From assembly GCA_035582835.1 (NCBI GenBank), contig JAYKAV010002519.1, positions 310,001-374,000 on the forward strand: 64,000 bases of DNA. The letters run 5' to 3'. Each line of letters opens with the position of its first letter. Within the stretch, counting starts at the first letter, position 1. The notes beneath the pieces are model-generated. The model searched no databases. It saw nothing but the letters and a program-made list of their open reading frames with translations, and had not been told where the DNA came from. This document shows positions 13,603 to 27,262 of the stretch, piece by piece. The position numbers and the translations under genes were made by a program. Source of the stretch: Phoebastria nigripes (lineage: Eukaryota > Chordata > Aves > Procellariiformes > Diomedeidae).

Positions 13603-13667
13603 GATTTATGTCATATTGTGTCCTATCTATCAGTTTGGGCTTGAGAGCAGCTGCTATGACATAAATC
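13603..13667. repeat. 13-bp perfect inverted repeat
   Basis: The arm GATTTATGTCATA at 13,603-13,615 has its exact reverse complement at 13,655-13,667, 39 bases further on. The pairing does not extend beyond the arms on either side. Confidence 0.85.
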
Positions 13668-13695
13668 ACCACCAGATGTTTGCATAAAAAGTAGG

Positions 13696-13760
13696 AGGCA
13701 TTTTTTCTTTTTCTTTCTTCTTTTTTTTGGGGGGTGGTGGGGCGGTGTGAGGAAGAGAAA
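13696..13760 (+). repeat. pyrimidine tract running into a G tract
   Basis: A T/C-rich stretch followed directly by GGGGGGTGGTGGGGCGG. This is low-complexity sequence with strong strand asymmetry. No function is evident. Confidence 0.7.
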
Positions 13761-14126
13761 GTGGATGGGATTTAAAAATTTTAAAAGAAGAAAGAAATCA
13801 GTCTTTAACATTTTGTATCATTCTCAGCCTTCAGAGGATAAGCGTTTGCAAAGTTTTATGTGCCATCTAGCTTTTTGAAACCAGGAAGCAACAACTGTGC
13901 AACCTCTGTTCCAAAACTGCAAACAGCCAGGGAAGGGCATATGCAATTGTTAATGGATCATCTTTTTTGTGGCTAGTGTCTATGACGTAAGAGTGGATAA
14001 TATTTGCTGAATACTCCAGAATAGCAGCAGGGAAAGAAAGCTGTTGCTGTGACCATTGCTACCTAAATAGCTGACCATATAACAGTTTTTATATCTTCAC
14101 TCAGGCTCTGACTCTTTCCTTTTGCT

Positions 14127-14175
14127 GTTGTTGATTTTGTTGTTGTTGATTTTGTTGTCCTTGGTTCTGTTTTGG
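14127..14175 (+). repeat. TTG-rich low-complexity stretch
   Basis: Imperfect TTG triplets with interspersed TTGATTTTG units. A 78-codon ORF here is just Leu-rich low complexity. Confidence 0.75.
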
Positions 14176-14759
14176 TTTCTGGTTTTTTGCTGTCACTGTT
14201 TGTTGCAGAGGAATTTGGAGCTCAGAAATGCCTGCGCCCTACATATCTGTCCCATATATGCCACAAACTTCTTATCTGATACAAACTTGGTAAAAATGCT
14301 AGCACTTAGTTTACTGCTATCATTTGTTGCTGTGCTAAGTGAGTTAGAAGTACTTTGACAAAACTTATGACCTCAAAGCTAGTTGAAGCGGATCAGAATT
14401 TCCATCTGGATTTAATGGGCCTTGGGTTTAATTCACCCAGTGCTGCCTGAAAGTCAGACAATGTGAGCCAGTCATTGGTCTCCCTAGGTGGTCAATGGAG
14501 AGATAAGCACCTTCCTCCTATTTACCTTTTTCCACTGACTCTAGAGGAGGATTTAATTTCTAGGTGGCTAAGTCACATGAGATGAAGTTTATGCTTTGTA
14601 GGTCCATTCATGAAGACCACTGTTTAGAAAACTGCCAGTACAAGGTACTGAAAGAGCCTGTAAATAGGTGGGGACAAAATGTATCAGTAATGACATCGTC
14701 CATCTCTCTTGCTCTGTACCTGAAGTGTTGGTATATAGCTTGTATTCCCGCTTATATTT

Positions 14760-14803
14760 ATTAACAAAATAAAACTTTGTTATTAACAAAATAGAATTTT
14801 GTT
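14760..14803 (+). repeat. 22-bp tandem duplication of a near-palindromic unit
   Basis: Units 14,760-14,781 and 14,782-14,803 agree at 20 of 22 positions. Each unit begins TTAACAAAAT-like and ends ATTTTGTTAA-like, so it can fold on itself. Confidence 0.9.
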
Positions 14804-15066
14804 AAGGAAGAAGAGATATGTCAGGGTGAAATGTTAAAACTGTTAATGCATGATTTTACAAATTGCACTGTTCTATGTGTGTTCCATAAAACCCCAATAA
14901 TTATTTGTACTCATCTTGACCTATCAATAAACATCAAAACAAAACTATAAATACATCTTTGCACAATTTGAAACATAGTTGTTGTACTCAACTGTGAGAA
15001 AATGAAACAAGTGCTGGTAAGTATTTCATTACAAATAAAGGGGTTTGTGCTGTAGTTAATTTTTTC

Positions 15067-15110
15067 TCTAGACTCATCAAGACTTTCATCTAGACTCGTT
15101 TAGACTTTCT
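15067..15110 (+). repeat. 22-bp tandem duplication, diverged
   Basis: Units 15,067-15,088 and 15,089-15,110 agree at 18 of 22 positions. Both start TCTAGACTC and contain AGACTTTC. There are two copies only. Confidence 0.85.
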
Positions 15111-18100
15111 CCCTATCCTGCCCTTTAACAGACAGTGAAGCTAAAATAAAGGTTAACCCACAACTATAGTTGTCAACATTTGGGCATGAGTTAGAACTGA
15201 GATCCACGTTGTCCAAAAGTGGGGTATCCTTAGTCCTGTAACACGGTGGAAGGTTGCACATAGGGGTTTAATAGAGATTTGAATGGGTACATTTAAGACA
15301 GTTTTGACTAATCATTCTAGTACTACATACATTTATTTACATTTGGACAAGAGAGTTGTTTTCTTGAAACTACAATANCCCGTTCTGGCATCTTGTGATG
15401 GTGTTTCCCCCATGTGTATCTTTTCCTTTTTTCCCCTTTCTACACTCCTATACTCCTATTCTCTTGTTTAAACATGGGCATGATTTTAACCCTAAAATGT
15501 TTGAGGATTTGGTCAGAGATGGAGGAATTACAACAAAAACACAGTTCCCATTTTCCTCTCTTGTCTCATTCAACCCCCTTGCTGTTAGCGGGGAGCTGTG
15601 ACAATGAATAGCACCCAGACTGCTGAGTGCTCTCCTAGGCATGGGCAGCTGATTTCATGGCTTGAGATCTGTAGTTTTTTCTATGGTCCTGGCATGAATG
15701 GCCCTTCAGACTAGAACCACTCTGACAGTAGGACTGCATTTAGTTGCAGGAAGATGTTCAGCACTTCAGCCCCTTCATATGTCTATTACTGAACGTCGTC
15801 TCTTAAACTGAGTTGTAATGTTTCTCTTCTTAAAGGGTGCTGTAACAATGAAGCAAATTGCAATAAATGTTCACAAAAATAAATGGTTCTTCTGGGCAGC
15901 AATGGCAGGGGGCAGAAGAACTCCTTATGTCAAGTAGAGCTAAGATTGCATTCAGCAGCTGGCTTCATAAAACATGTATAAAATATGTGGTAAAAACACA
16001 GGAAAACCCACAGGATTCCACAAGTTCCACCACAGGAGTCCAGCATTGTTTAGCAGAAACAGGTTATTTAGACATTGTTTCTACTGTGGGGGAGAAGAAC
16101 AAGGGAAAGGCCAAGACACAGTCTTCGTTTCCTGCATCGGGTCTATTAAACATTAAGCATTTGTTTTTCAGATGCAGGGACAGTAGCAGACAGCAAGAAT
16201 TCTGTATAGATCTGCTTTTCATCCAGTAAAATAGTTAGTTTTTTCAAGAATTGAGTTATGTAATATTCTCTATTTACTTTTTGATTAAAAGTATAAATTA
16301 TAGGCCATTTGAGAGCCAGTATTAATCTTTCTTATTACTTTGTTCCACTGAAAAAAAAAATTAAAATAGCTAGGAATCTTTTCAGCAATATAAATGACCC
16401 TTTTTGAGAATTTATGTCACAGATAAACTGTGAAATTAGCCATTTTTTGCCTTAATCATTCCTCCAGCTTGCCAACAGTGATTAATACAGCACCCTAATT
16501 ATCCATGTCCCAATAGTTTCATCAGTTACAGAAGATCCATGGTTTAAAATAAAAATCTGATGATGAAATAGTCACAATTTAGCTTTATTAATAGAAAGTG
16601 AGAGGTTTTTTTCTTTGACATGTACATGGGAGGGGGGGAGAAGGAGTGTTATCTGGATCTGAAAGCTAAAAAATGCATTCTAAAACATGAAGGAACAATC
16701 ATTTTAGGGGGCAATATTTTCAAATCTATGGTTTTGTTTTTCACAGATGCTTCTCTCTCTCACCAAGGGCATCTCGCTGAAAGTTAAGGCAGACACATAA
16801 TAAACACAAAGTGTCAAAAAGGATATTTACACAAAATTTAAGACTCTCATGCCAGGAAAAATGAGCCACATTGTCTCAAGCACATGAGACATGCTAAAGC
16901 TCCTTGTCTCCAAGTGTTTTACTGCTGTCCGTGACTAGGTGAGTCCCTTCCTTTGCTAAGCCAAATACTTCAGCCTTCATCTGGGTCTATCTGAAAAGCC
17001 TTAGGGTATCCAAGACATTCATACAGGGATGACAGGTATAACACAGAATTTATGCACACCGTTTTGGAGTAGCAGCTGAAAGCCAGGCCAGGACATTGCA
17101 TAGCGCCTGATATCCCATCCACTGCAGAGAAGCAACGCCCAATTAATTTGCAGAATATGACTACCATAATTGCAAGTAGTGAGACCGCTTCTTTCACAGA
17201 AGGAGTTGTGGACTTCAGTTGTCTTCATCTAGAAGGAATTTGAACCTATAGCTTCAAAACCCCTGAAAGCTGCCTATCAGTCCAATTACTGGATAGACAA
17301 AATGGAAGCATGTGTCATATGTCCTACTGAAGTTTGGCCGCTAATGAATCAGGAATATGAGAGTCATGGATTTAGAAGGATGACTGTTGAGAAAACATGA
17401 CTCTCTATCTTAATGGCTCAAAGACTTGCTTGGTAAGAGGTAAATTGACTATAAAATATTTATTTGTTTCAGGTGAAGTAATCATGAGATTATTACAAAG
17501 CAAATCAGGAATAATCATCACCACATGACTTTTGTTTAAGTATAAATTAAAAGTACACAAGGCTGTTTAAAACTTTGAATCCCAGCTTCAAATGGGCAAG
17601 AAAGCAAAAGAAAAGACTAATAAAAATTAGACTGCTGCTATGTTTTTTAAAGACAATCCTTGTGTCTGTACATCAGTTAAGATGACATTACAATAAAAAT
17701 GACACAGGGATCACTAAAACAAGGAGTTCTAGTGAGCAGCTAGAGATAAGGAAGGACAACATCTTTACTGACAGAAGTTACTTGACTTTATCTTACTATG
17801 AAATTCTACTGGTTTATGCTATTTATTTGTCTCTGCAGTGGAGTAGAGCAGAGCAGATGTTGAGGGAGGGCAGGGAAAGGGACAGGGGATGGAGAATTCA
17901 AAGAGTGTTAGATTCTGCATGGATGGGAATGCAATATCTTCCATATATACAGAGGTATTACTATAGCAGACAACTGTCTCATACAAAACCATGTTCGCCA
18001 TAGGAAAAAACAAACATGGAAGCAGAAATTTAGAGCTCCTTAAGGATATCATCTGTTAATTCCCATGGACTGTGAATCCAGAGCTTTAGGAAATGACTGC

Positions 18101-21100
18101 TATTTCATGTGACTAAGAAACTGGAGGGCATCCAAGTACAAATACTTGACTGATGGCCCATGGGTCAGATGTGTGTGTGTGACAGAGAAAGAGAGAGAGC
18201 GCGTTCTGAAGAGGTTGCAGGCTAGTTGACGTGTGCAGATGATATGCAGGAAAAAGCCATTGCCCAAACAAAAGGAAATTATTCCCAGGAAGATTTCTGA
18301 TGCAGTAGAGCCACTATCAGCAACTATGAGGAGGTACATTAAAGGAGTCTACCCAGATGCATATTTTGTTTGTTGGGAGACATTGACAGCTGATACTCCT
18401 TTCAGATGTGGTATCTGAAATAAATTCCAGAAGGAGCCAGAAGCAAGCATGCCTCCTGCAAGAAGTAGGAGGTAATCCTTCAGAAGAGGAGTGTCTAAAC
18501 ATGATGGGAGAAGAACTGTGAAGTCCATAGTCATCACGCAGAAAGAATCCCAACTGAGTTACATACACACATACACAGATACACACACACGTAGAGGTCC
18601 ATCATGGTATGTCTCCTATTTCCTCAGGACCTCAGTATATTATAATCTTCATCTCACTCTCTGGTCCAATAATCAGGCCTGGCCATGAGAAAAAAAGCAC
18701 TGTATTCAGTTACAGTTGGTGTACCATTGACATGACTGCGAAATTCAGACAATTGGACACAGACTACTGTCACTAACAATCACTGTCACATTCTCTATTA
18801 CTGTTATTATCTGAAAGGAGAATTGTACTCATGGATGCAAGTGATACCTCCTCCAGCAGAAAGCATTGCATTTTCATTGTACTTTACCTTCACTTCTGAT
18901 CACTGATCAGAGAAAACAGAAGAAATTTAAGTCCTTCATGTGTATCTTGAAGCTGTTACCCCTGTTCATTGTACCCCAATGAAGCATTTGATTTCAATAT
19001 AATGAACTCAAAGGACTGATCTTGGTGTGTAGAGTCCACAAGTCAGATAGCAATATGAGCTGCCTGTGAACTCAGTGCATTGCAATATGTATCCAAAGTG
19101 CTTTATAAAGATCGGCTTTGCGGGTAAATAAAAATGGGTGTGGGTAAAGAACCCTACTGAAAAAATACTGAACACTTTCAAGACAACCAATGTTTTCACT
19201 GAAATCAGAGAAAGACATAATACAAAAGAAGGGGCAGATATATAAAGAACCTACTACTCAGAACTTGATTGTTATAGCTGTACTAGAAGTGCCAAATTCT
19301 GTAAAGAAGCAGAAGGGCTATGCAATGATGACTTTGATGCAGAGGGCAGAAAGAGTTAAAGTGACTGATTGCAGCAAGCCCATGGGGAGCTATTTGAAAA
19401 GTGAGCACAAATGGAACACACCCAGCTGCAGTTTTTCTGTGATTGTGTCCCCAATGTATTAAATTTCAATAGCTCCTCTTACACACAGCTCAGAATGAGA
19501 CATGAACATTTTCTCTCTTCTTACTCAAATTCTTTGGAATTCCTATTTCACTTTTCCACCTACTGCTTTAAAGATGTAACATAAAACATACAAAAGTTTA
19601 TTGTGCTACACTATTTTATCATTTTATTCATTTTCGTAATGTAACCTCAAGATTTGTTTAAAAAATCGGCTCTAATGGATTTGTAAAGTTGTACTATAAT
19701 ATTTAGGTTAACTCTGATTTACAGCTGAAATTGGCTTTCCATTTAAATGGAGAAAAAAAAAAAAAGAAATAATCACTAAAATAGTAAGTCTTGTCCAAGG
19801 AAATTACATTTGTTGTCTTTTGATCTGTCTTTACAATTATGCTTCAAAACCAGATCTGAAAATAACCAATGACTCAAAACCTTTCATTATATCAAATGCC
19901 TTCATTATGTTGATAATCAATTTTTCCAGAAGAGACAGATTTTAACGTTACAGAATCATCTAAAAAGTGTCACAAGTCTTCATCAATGGGAAAATGTTTA
20001 ACTTTTAAGTATCCAAACCCATTCAGTACACTATGAATCAAATTCTTAAATCTTTCCTTTATAGGTATATAATGGTTCTCCAGAGTGAACAAAAATAAAA
20101 TCAATAAAAATATTGATTTTTTAAATGCTCTTTGACCTATTTCTCTCATTTCCAAATATTATTAAATTCCATATGTAATTTTTACTGATAGCAGCATTGG
20201 CACAGTAATTATTGTATATGAGACTTTCACAGGAACTCACCAGTTTATACATCTTCCAGAGAGGTATTTTACATGTCTCTGTACTGGGTTTCCCTAAATG
20301 TAATTACTATGGTCTAGATAGAGATTTCAAGGATGCTGCCCTGAGTAATGAACAACCTTTATGATCACCACTAAGGAAACATCTCAAGGAGGAAATTGAA
20401 CAACAATTTTCTTGATATTTCTTCCTTGAACTCCAACAGGGAATCAAAAACTTTCAGGGTAGCCAGCATTTATCCTTCTTGCTCTCCTTTGGGAAGGGAG
20501 TAAATATACTGTGTAGGATCTGTCTCTTCATCTTCACTACCCAAAATACTTTTAAAGTTCAGAGCCTTTATATAGGATTCCCTGCTTCTATATTCTTCAC
20601 AATCTTCAGATTCCTTGAAGGTCTCCAGAGGAAAATGTGTTTACCTAAATTTACATCTGCACCAGACATACTCATTCCTCTTGATAACTGAAAAAATTTC
20701 TTTTGGGAATGATCTAGAGGCCCCTAAAAGTTTGCTATAAGTTGTGTGCTTAAATTAGGTAGACCGGATTCCACCCACTTACTTCTGTGGGTTTATATCT
20801 ATTAAAAGAATTAATGTTGGTTTAGCCAGTTATTAAAATGCTAATTATATAGTACAATATTCTAATCTATTACAAGACTACAATGACATGTTGTCTTTTT
20901 TATTTGTCCAAGTTTAGTCGCAAGGAATGTGATACTATCATCCATAAATGAATATATTCCTACAATTTTAAAATCAGTAAGCCAATCTATTCCCACTAAA
21001 ACCAATGCATATCTCAGGAAGACACAGTATTCCAGAACTGCAATTCATTTAACTGAGAAGTTCTACATCTATCTTCTCTAACTTTTGAATTGTATTCTAA

Positions 21101-22078
21101 CCGAATACAGCTTAGCAGCTATACTCTGCTATTTCCAAACATTCTTGTTAGTTCCTTTCTAGCTTGTCTGTGTCTGTGAAGCATCACCCTTTGCAAAACT
21201 GGGACTGGGACAGAACTAGACTAGAAAGTGTGTTCTCTCTAAGGTAAGAAACAACAGAAATGTTAGACCTGTCATTCTACCTGCTCCCCTGCCATCTGTA
21301 AAATACATAACCTGAGCCCAAAAATCTCACTCACCTCTTTGTTCAGTGTCCTGGCTCCCATAAGTGCAACATATCACCTAATGCTCCAAACAGAAAACCA
21401 TAATAAATAACTCCATCTCTCAGGCGTATTGGAACTTTCTCAAATCAGAGTAAGTCCCAAAGCTTACTACAAGCCACAGCTTCTGCTCTAATGCAAAGGA
21501 TATTTCTACCTTCTTTTCCGCCATATAAACGTGTAGAAGTAACCAAATACTTATTTAAACAAACAAAAAAACAAATGCTTTCCTACACCATACAGTGCAA
21601 ATACACTTATTTCAGGTATGAGTGGTAAAGGTAATTTGTTTGTGACCTGCTATTCAGAATAATTAATTGTTCTGTGAAGCACAAAGTTAATATCATTAAA
21701 GATATTTAAACATCCGACATGGATCTAAATAATCCTCTGAATCCTCAGGCAGTTCATCTTAGCCGAGCTCTCTCTCACATGACACTGGGACATCTACGGT
21801 CAGAGTAATTACCCAGTAAATGCCTAGCTATATGCATTGTCTGTGTAGCTGCCTACATCTGGCTATGAACTTTTGGCGCTCTCACTGACAACTCACTGAC
21901 AAAAGATAGTTACCCCCAGAGAAAAATTCATCTCATGTCTCCTTTGGGACTAATTGTGCTGTAAAAATTCATGTTTCTCTTCACAGATTATAAAGCCATA
22001 TGGCCAAATACAGTCATCAGCTTTAGACATCTGCATCCCAACTTTGGTACCCAAAGAACTTTGAGAAATGTGTTATGA

Positions 22079-22105
22079 ACTGAATTCCTGTGTGAGGAAT
22101 TCAGT
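22079..22105. repeat. 11-bp perfect hairpin with 5-base loop
   Basis: ACTGAATTCCT (22,079-22,089) pairs perfectly with AGGAATTCAGT (22,095-22,105) across a GTGTG loop. There is no T tract after it and no gene beside it, so it is not called a terminator. Confidence 0.85.
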
Positions 22106-22960
22106 GCTGATGCTAACTGTGGGCCCCCCCCTGCTCTATAAATAAATATCTAAGCCTACCAAACATCTTTTCAGAGCACTAAATTCACACTCTAAACAGT
22201 GACTTTCCTTCATTTTATCATTGCTCATATGGTGTTCACCACTCTTCTTCTTAGCATCCTGCCAGTGATTAAACTTTCAGTTATTTCAACTATCCTGTAT
22301 TGTTCCTCTGATGTTTTTTATCAGTATGTAGCTCATAATTCATAGGCTTTTGGTATGATCTTTCTGACCTGAACCTGCTGTGGTTCTTACTGGTTCCATC
22401 ATGGTATTCCTTCACACATTAATTGTTATCACTAGATTTTCAGCCATAAATGTAAAAATTAGCCAAATCAGTTATAGTTCACCTGGCAGTTTCTTTGTAT
22501 CTCCCCTTTTTTGTAAACAATTTTTGCATTCCACTTCCAGAAGAAGTCTCTTTTACTCTCCGTGGAGAGATAATTCTGGTTTTGAGAAGCAATTTTACAT
22601 GACATCCTGTCATCAGTAAGTCTGCTTTCTACTGCTTTAACCAGCTTTTCCAGTGAATCTGTTAGAGATCCTTATATTCAAGGTTAAAAAATTACTAACT
22701 TTCTTTAAAAAAGTCATAAAGGGATGGTATCCATAATACTATTATTTTGTAAATAGGCTGGGTACCAACTTAAAAAGGTAAGATTGAGCCTTCTCCTGAT
22801 CATATGGTTTCAAACCTCTCTTGCATTGGTTTAAATTTCACTGTGGGAGATTCATATAGTTAGCTCATTAGTCTTGTCTCTTAATTTCACTTAGCAACAG
22901 ATGGTTATTGAGCAAGTGACTTTCTGGAGGGGTTTTCTTTACTGTAAATACTAACTTAAA
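22106..22960. other. unassigned AT-rich DNA
   Basis: Single-copy-looking sequence with a short C run near 22,125-22,131. Nothing is recognised up to the CR1 boundary. Confidence 0.65.
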
Positions 22961-23611
22961 ATCATAGAATAGTTTGGGTTGGAAGGGACCTTTAAAGGTC
23001 ATCTAGTCCAACCCCCCTGCCATGGGCAGGGACATCTCCAACTAGATCAGGTTGCTCAGAGCCCCCTCCAACCTGACCTTGAATGTTTCCAGGGATGGGG
23101 CATCTACCACCTCTCTGGGCAACCTGTGCCAGTGTTTCATCACCCTCAGTGTAAAAAACTTCTTCCTTATATCTAGTCTAAATCTACCTTCTTTTAGTTT
23201 AAAGCCATTCCCCCTTGTCCTGTTGCAACAGGCCCTGCTAAAAAGTTCTTTCTTATAAGCCCCCTTTAAGTATTGAAAGGCCACAATAAGGTCTCCCTGG
23301 AGCCTTCACTTCTCCAGGCTGAACAACCCCAACTCTCTCAGCCTTTCTTCATAGGAGAGGTGTTCCACCCCCCTGATCATTTTTGTGACCCTCCTCTGGA
23401 CTCGCTCCAACAGGTCCGTGTCTTTCTTGTGCTGAGGGCTCCAGAGCTGGACGCAGTACTGCAGGTGGGGTCTCACCAGAGCAGAGGAGAGGGGCAGAAT
23501 CACCTCCCTCGACCTGCTGGCCACGCTTCTTTGGATGCAGCCCAGGATACGGCTGGCCTTCTGGGCTGCGAGTGCACATTACTGGCTCATGTCCAGCTTT
23601 TCATCCACCAG
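22961..23611 (-). mobile_element. CR1: CR1 LINE, 5'-truncated, minus strand
   Basis: The plus strand reads the complement of a CR1 3' end. ATCATAGAAT (remnant of the ATTCTATG tail) at 22,961 is followed by the conserved 3'-UTR block with GGAAGGGACC, then ORF2 coding sequence backwards. The copy is truncated within ORF2 at about 23,611, just after the codons for the LVDEKLD region. It is the same kind of CR1 as the plus-strand copy at 46,822-48,075, with closely matching protein sequence. 5' truncation is typical of LINE insertion by target-primed reverse transcription. Confidence 0.97.
23039..23611 (-). pseudogene. CR1 ORF2 C-terminal remnant
   Basis: This is the C-terminal end of the CR1 ORF2 polyprotein, downstream of the reverse transcriptase catalytic box. 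The reading frame is broken by a TGA at 23,306-23,308, where the 46.8-kb copy has AGA (Arg). A deletion of about 9 bp removes the residues after the GAYKK motif that are present in that other copy. The C-terminus is otherwise well kept and ends in LSNLI. It lacks both endonuclease and polymerase active sites, so it cannot encode an active enzyme. Confidence 0.93.
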
Positions 23612-26600
23612 CTTCCAAGAGTGTAGCTCACTGTAGCTCTGATGGCAGATTTTCCCTGCAATACTGTGTCTCCTATCATTCTTCTGACTCTGATACAACC
23701 TCTAACACTTCTCTCTCCTTACTAGCTTAAGATTGTCTCCAAGTAGACTGTTTTAGCTGCCTGGTACAAATGATGGAGAGAAATGACTGCATGAGAGTCA
23801 GACACAGGTTGCAAATACATGGTTCCATTTCAGTTCTCATCCATGATACACTGACTCCAGTCTATCAGTCATTGCTCTCAGTGTCTTCCTCTTGTAAATT
23901 CTACCAGGCCATATGCCAGTCATGACTCCTCTACAGCATTTGTTTTCTTTTAATTTCTTTCTTCATTCAGGAATATTTCTGGCAGAAATCCCCCCACAAT
24001 ACTGATTTTTTTACCCTCCTAATTCAGGTCTGCCATCTTCTAAGCTAAATATTTCAGCACTTTCAGTTTATTTGACTCATTTGCTCTTTATATCCCACAC
24101 AAATAATTTGTCTTCATTTTCAAGGCTGTTTTACACTTTTCTCACTCTACCTGTCTCTTTCGCTAATGCAAACTTTATAATCTATTTGCAGAATTTTCAA
24201 ACATCTTCGTACTTTCTCCTAGTCTGGCCAGGCTTTGGAGGAACCCAATCTAAACAACCACAAAGCTACCTCAGTATTCAATATTCCTTAAAATCCAACT
24301 TCAGAAGTTTCTTTTGCTGAGAGCTGAGAAATAATGACTTATCAACAGGCAGCAGAGCACTGACATAGTTTATATCAAGTGTTTCTGTCATGATCTATAT
24401 TGCCTAGTTGATTTATATGAACCTTGGACATTCTTGTCTGTCTATGCGCATTCTACTTTTGTTCCCTGAGACAAATTATCTGCTTTTTTTTATTCAGAGA
24501 GTGTGGTTTTGGTTTGTGTCTCTACAGTGTCTAGTATTAGTNCATTAATGGACATCACAGCCATCAAGATGATGAGAAATCTTTTACAGTAGCTATGTTT
24601 GGCCATTGATGTAGGAGGTGAGACATTACTAGGCATAGTTCATTATATATTAAGCCAGAGAACAGTTCATTATGTTGCTTAAAATGCAATATGTTACAGA
24701 TCTCACTAGGACACCAAAATTAAAAAANAAAAAAAAAAGGTTTTATTCAGAACAGAAAATCCACCATCTGGGTATTGATGCTATGATTCTACTGATAACA
24801 TCTATTATAATCCTCTAAGATGCATTTGTCAGTATGAAACCATGAATTCTTATAGATTTTTGTGCAGGGCTTTTTCAGATTATTCACTAGACTTAAATTA
24901 AATCCGTTAATTATTTCTGCTCTTCAGGAGCTAAAAACAAGTCCTCAATTTCTTTTCTGTCACTTGTTGATGTTCAGAGTTTCAATGAGCAACGTTTATG
25001 TGATAAATGTGAGCTAACATTTTACTTGTACTTATTTGCAACTATGTAATGCAAGAAGGCTTCCATTTTCTAATTCTAGTCTACTTTTAAAGAGTTCTAT
25101 ATTCAGGGCTGTGGAAATACCAAGTTAGCAAAATCTGCCTCTTTACACCTGTGTAATGCTATCTTCCAATTAATGTGTCCTGCATTGTCATATAAGGAGG
25201 CATAATTTGATTAGGTGGTAATGTTATGTCCAACTGCATCAGTTTGAGCTAATCAAAAACTTCAATAATACATTAATTTCCTGCCCTTTGCCTTCCTTCC
25301 AAAAGGAAGACCATTTGGTCTTTGTAATGAGTGCACTGAATTTGAAAAAGGTTCCCAAACAAATGTTCCCAGATGGCTGGCTGTACTGTCTAAAAGTAGT
25401 CAAAACAGTCAAAGCAGTCATTCAATAAAAAGAAAAGACATTTTCCTTTTGGATCTGCATTTGCATGCATAATTGGGACTCCTGTGCATTTTCATATGCA
25501 GTGGAGAATGTTGTGGAAGAGATTTTAATTTATTTTGACAACCCGATTGTATTTGGAAGATATCAGGAGGAGATGAAAAAGGTGTCTAAGAAAGTTAAAC
25601 CACACAGAAGGTCAGGGGCAGGAGCTAACAACTGATAAATGTTTCTTTGAAACTCCCAAGGAGCATCAGACTGTGAGAGGCATAGGACTGCAAAAAGGAA
25701 GAAACTCAGAAACTGATTTACCTTTTTACTTTGGTCACCTCACCCATTAGACTGATAACAGCTCAGATGTCTTGGAGTTACAAGTAGCAACACACGAAGA
25801 ATTGACAATTGTCATAAAGTCACTATAGACAAGATTTAGCTCACCTAACTTTAGGTATGTAATAATCAATTGTTGAGGCTCCTCATGTAGCCAATGGAAG
25901 GAGAGCTACTTCCTGAGGGTGACTCATTCTGTCAGTCCTGGACACCCAGATGGAATCAACCTGTGGGTACTTAACCCTTTCTGTTAGATGCAGCCTACAT
26001 AATTACAATATTTAGCCCAAAGACTTACATATTAGATTTCTTGATGAGATGAATCCTTATATGATATCATCAAGAGACACCATGAAAGCAAATAAAAATG
26101 TAAATGCAAGACAAAAATGGGATTCCAAAAAGCCTTTCNTTGAGAAACAGATTTGGTGAGAGATGAAACCTTTCAAGAAATACTTCCTGATTTCTCACTT
26201 TTAGTTTCTCTTGAGCACAGGAATTCCGTTGTCCTAAGGGGATGGTTGGAAGGTTAAAGGATGGGATTATAGCCAGAATTTGAAGATAAATGAATCATAC
26301 CTGCAAATTTGCCAGATTGGAATTGAGATTGGGGGGGTGGGGCAAGAAAACAGCTCTAACGAAGGATTATTTACTGGAAAAGAAAGAGAATGAGAGTGAC
26401 ACAATGAACTGGTGGTTAAGCTCTTCCTTGTCCCTGCCTCAATAGAAGACTTGGAGCTCTTCTCTCTACCTGTCTCCCCAAACACACATGCACACATTTC
26501 TGAAAAGGCTGCAGTCCAGTTATTAGAAAGCAAAATCAAAAGGCTTGTTCCCTAACAGGTTATGAAATCAATGTTGCTTTTCAGCAACTTGGGCAAATAA

Positions 26601-27262
26601 CAGTGCACAGGTAACTTCAGGTTTTTTCTTCCAAAACCTTTTTCTCTGGATGAAGATGCCCTGAGATGTAGAAAAGCTTTGAAATTAGTCACATGAACTA
26701 AACATCAGCATCTAGCGCCTTTTGAGACCAGCTTAGTGCCAACACTACTACTCTAAAAGGGCGCAGATTCTGTAAGTGTGTTGAATCTTCCAGCTGCAGA
26801 CAGACATCCTGTATACCAAAGGTGTCTCAGATGCCATTGGCTGCATATGTGTACACAACTCAATCACTCCTTCCATCTCACAGCGGTTTAGGTGTTCAGC
26901 GTAAGTTCCCTTTGCATGCAGTGGACAGACCTCCAAGAGGGGGAATGCATCTTATTTTAAGAANGGTACCTAAGATTAATGGCTCTCTAGAGACGCCTCT
27001 CTCTCTTATTGACTACAAAGGAAGCTTAGACCACTATTTTAAATGGATAGTTCTGTGACATGCAGTTATGGCTGAGATTAATATGACTGATCCAGAATTA
27101 GGTCACTGTGGAACATATATTATGGACTTGGAATCCGCAAATCTCTTAAATATTTGAATGACATTTCTGAAACTGACAACTAATGTTTGTGTGTGCTTTC
27201 ACTCCTGGGCAAAATACTGAACTGCCTTCTTTCTTGAAAACTAGGCAGTTATCAATAATGAA

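Larger units (their letters stand above)
12868..22078. other. unassigned AT-rich DNA
   Basis: About 9 kb without a recognisable gene or transposon. It contains small structures listed separately: an inverted repeat (13,603-13,667), TTG-rich DNA near 14,127-14,175, two 22-bp duplications (14,760 and 15,067), and GT/GA and CA-rich runs near 18,169-18,205 and 18,563-18,592. The longest ORF (15,867-16,229, 120 codons) overlaps another open frame and matches nothing I know. Confidence 0.7.

Noticed and set aside
15974..16156. CFYCGGEEQGKGQD, reminiscent of a retroviral zinc knuckle
   Set aside because: The essential His and last Cys are not at the right spacing, and no other gag-like sequence or LTR lies nearby.
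22979..23626. Plus-strand ORFs of 65-117 codons
   Set aside because: Antisense shadows of the minus-strand CR1 copy.
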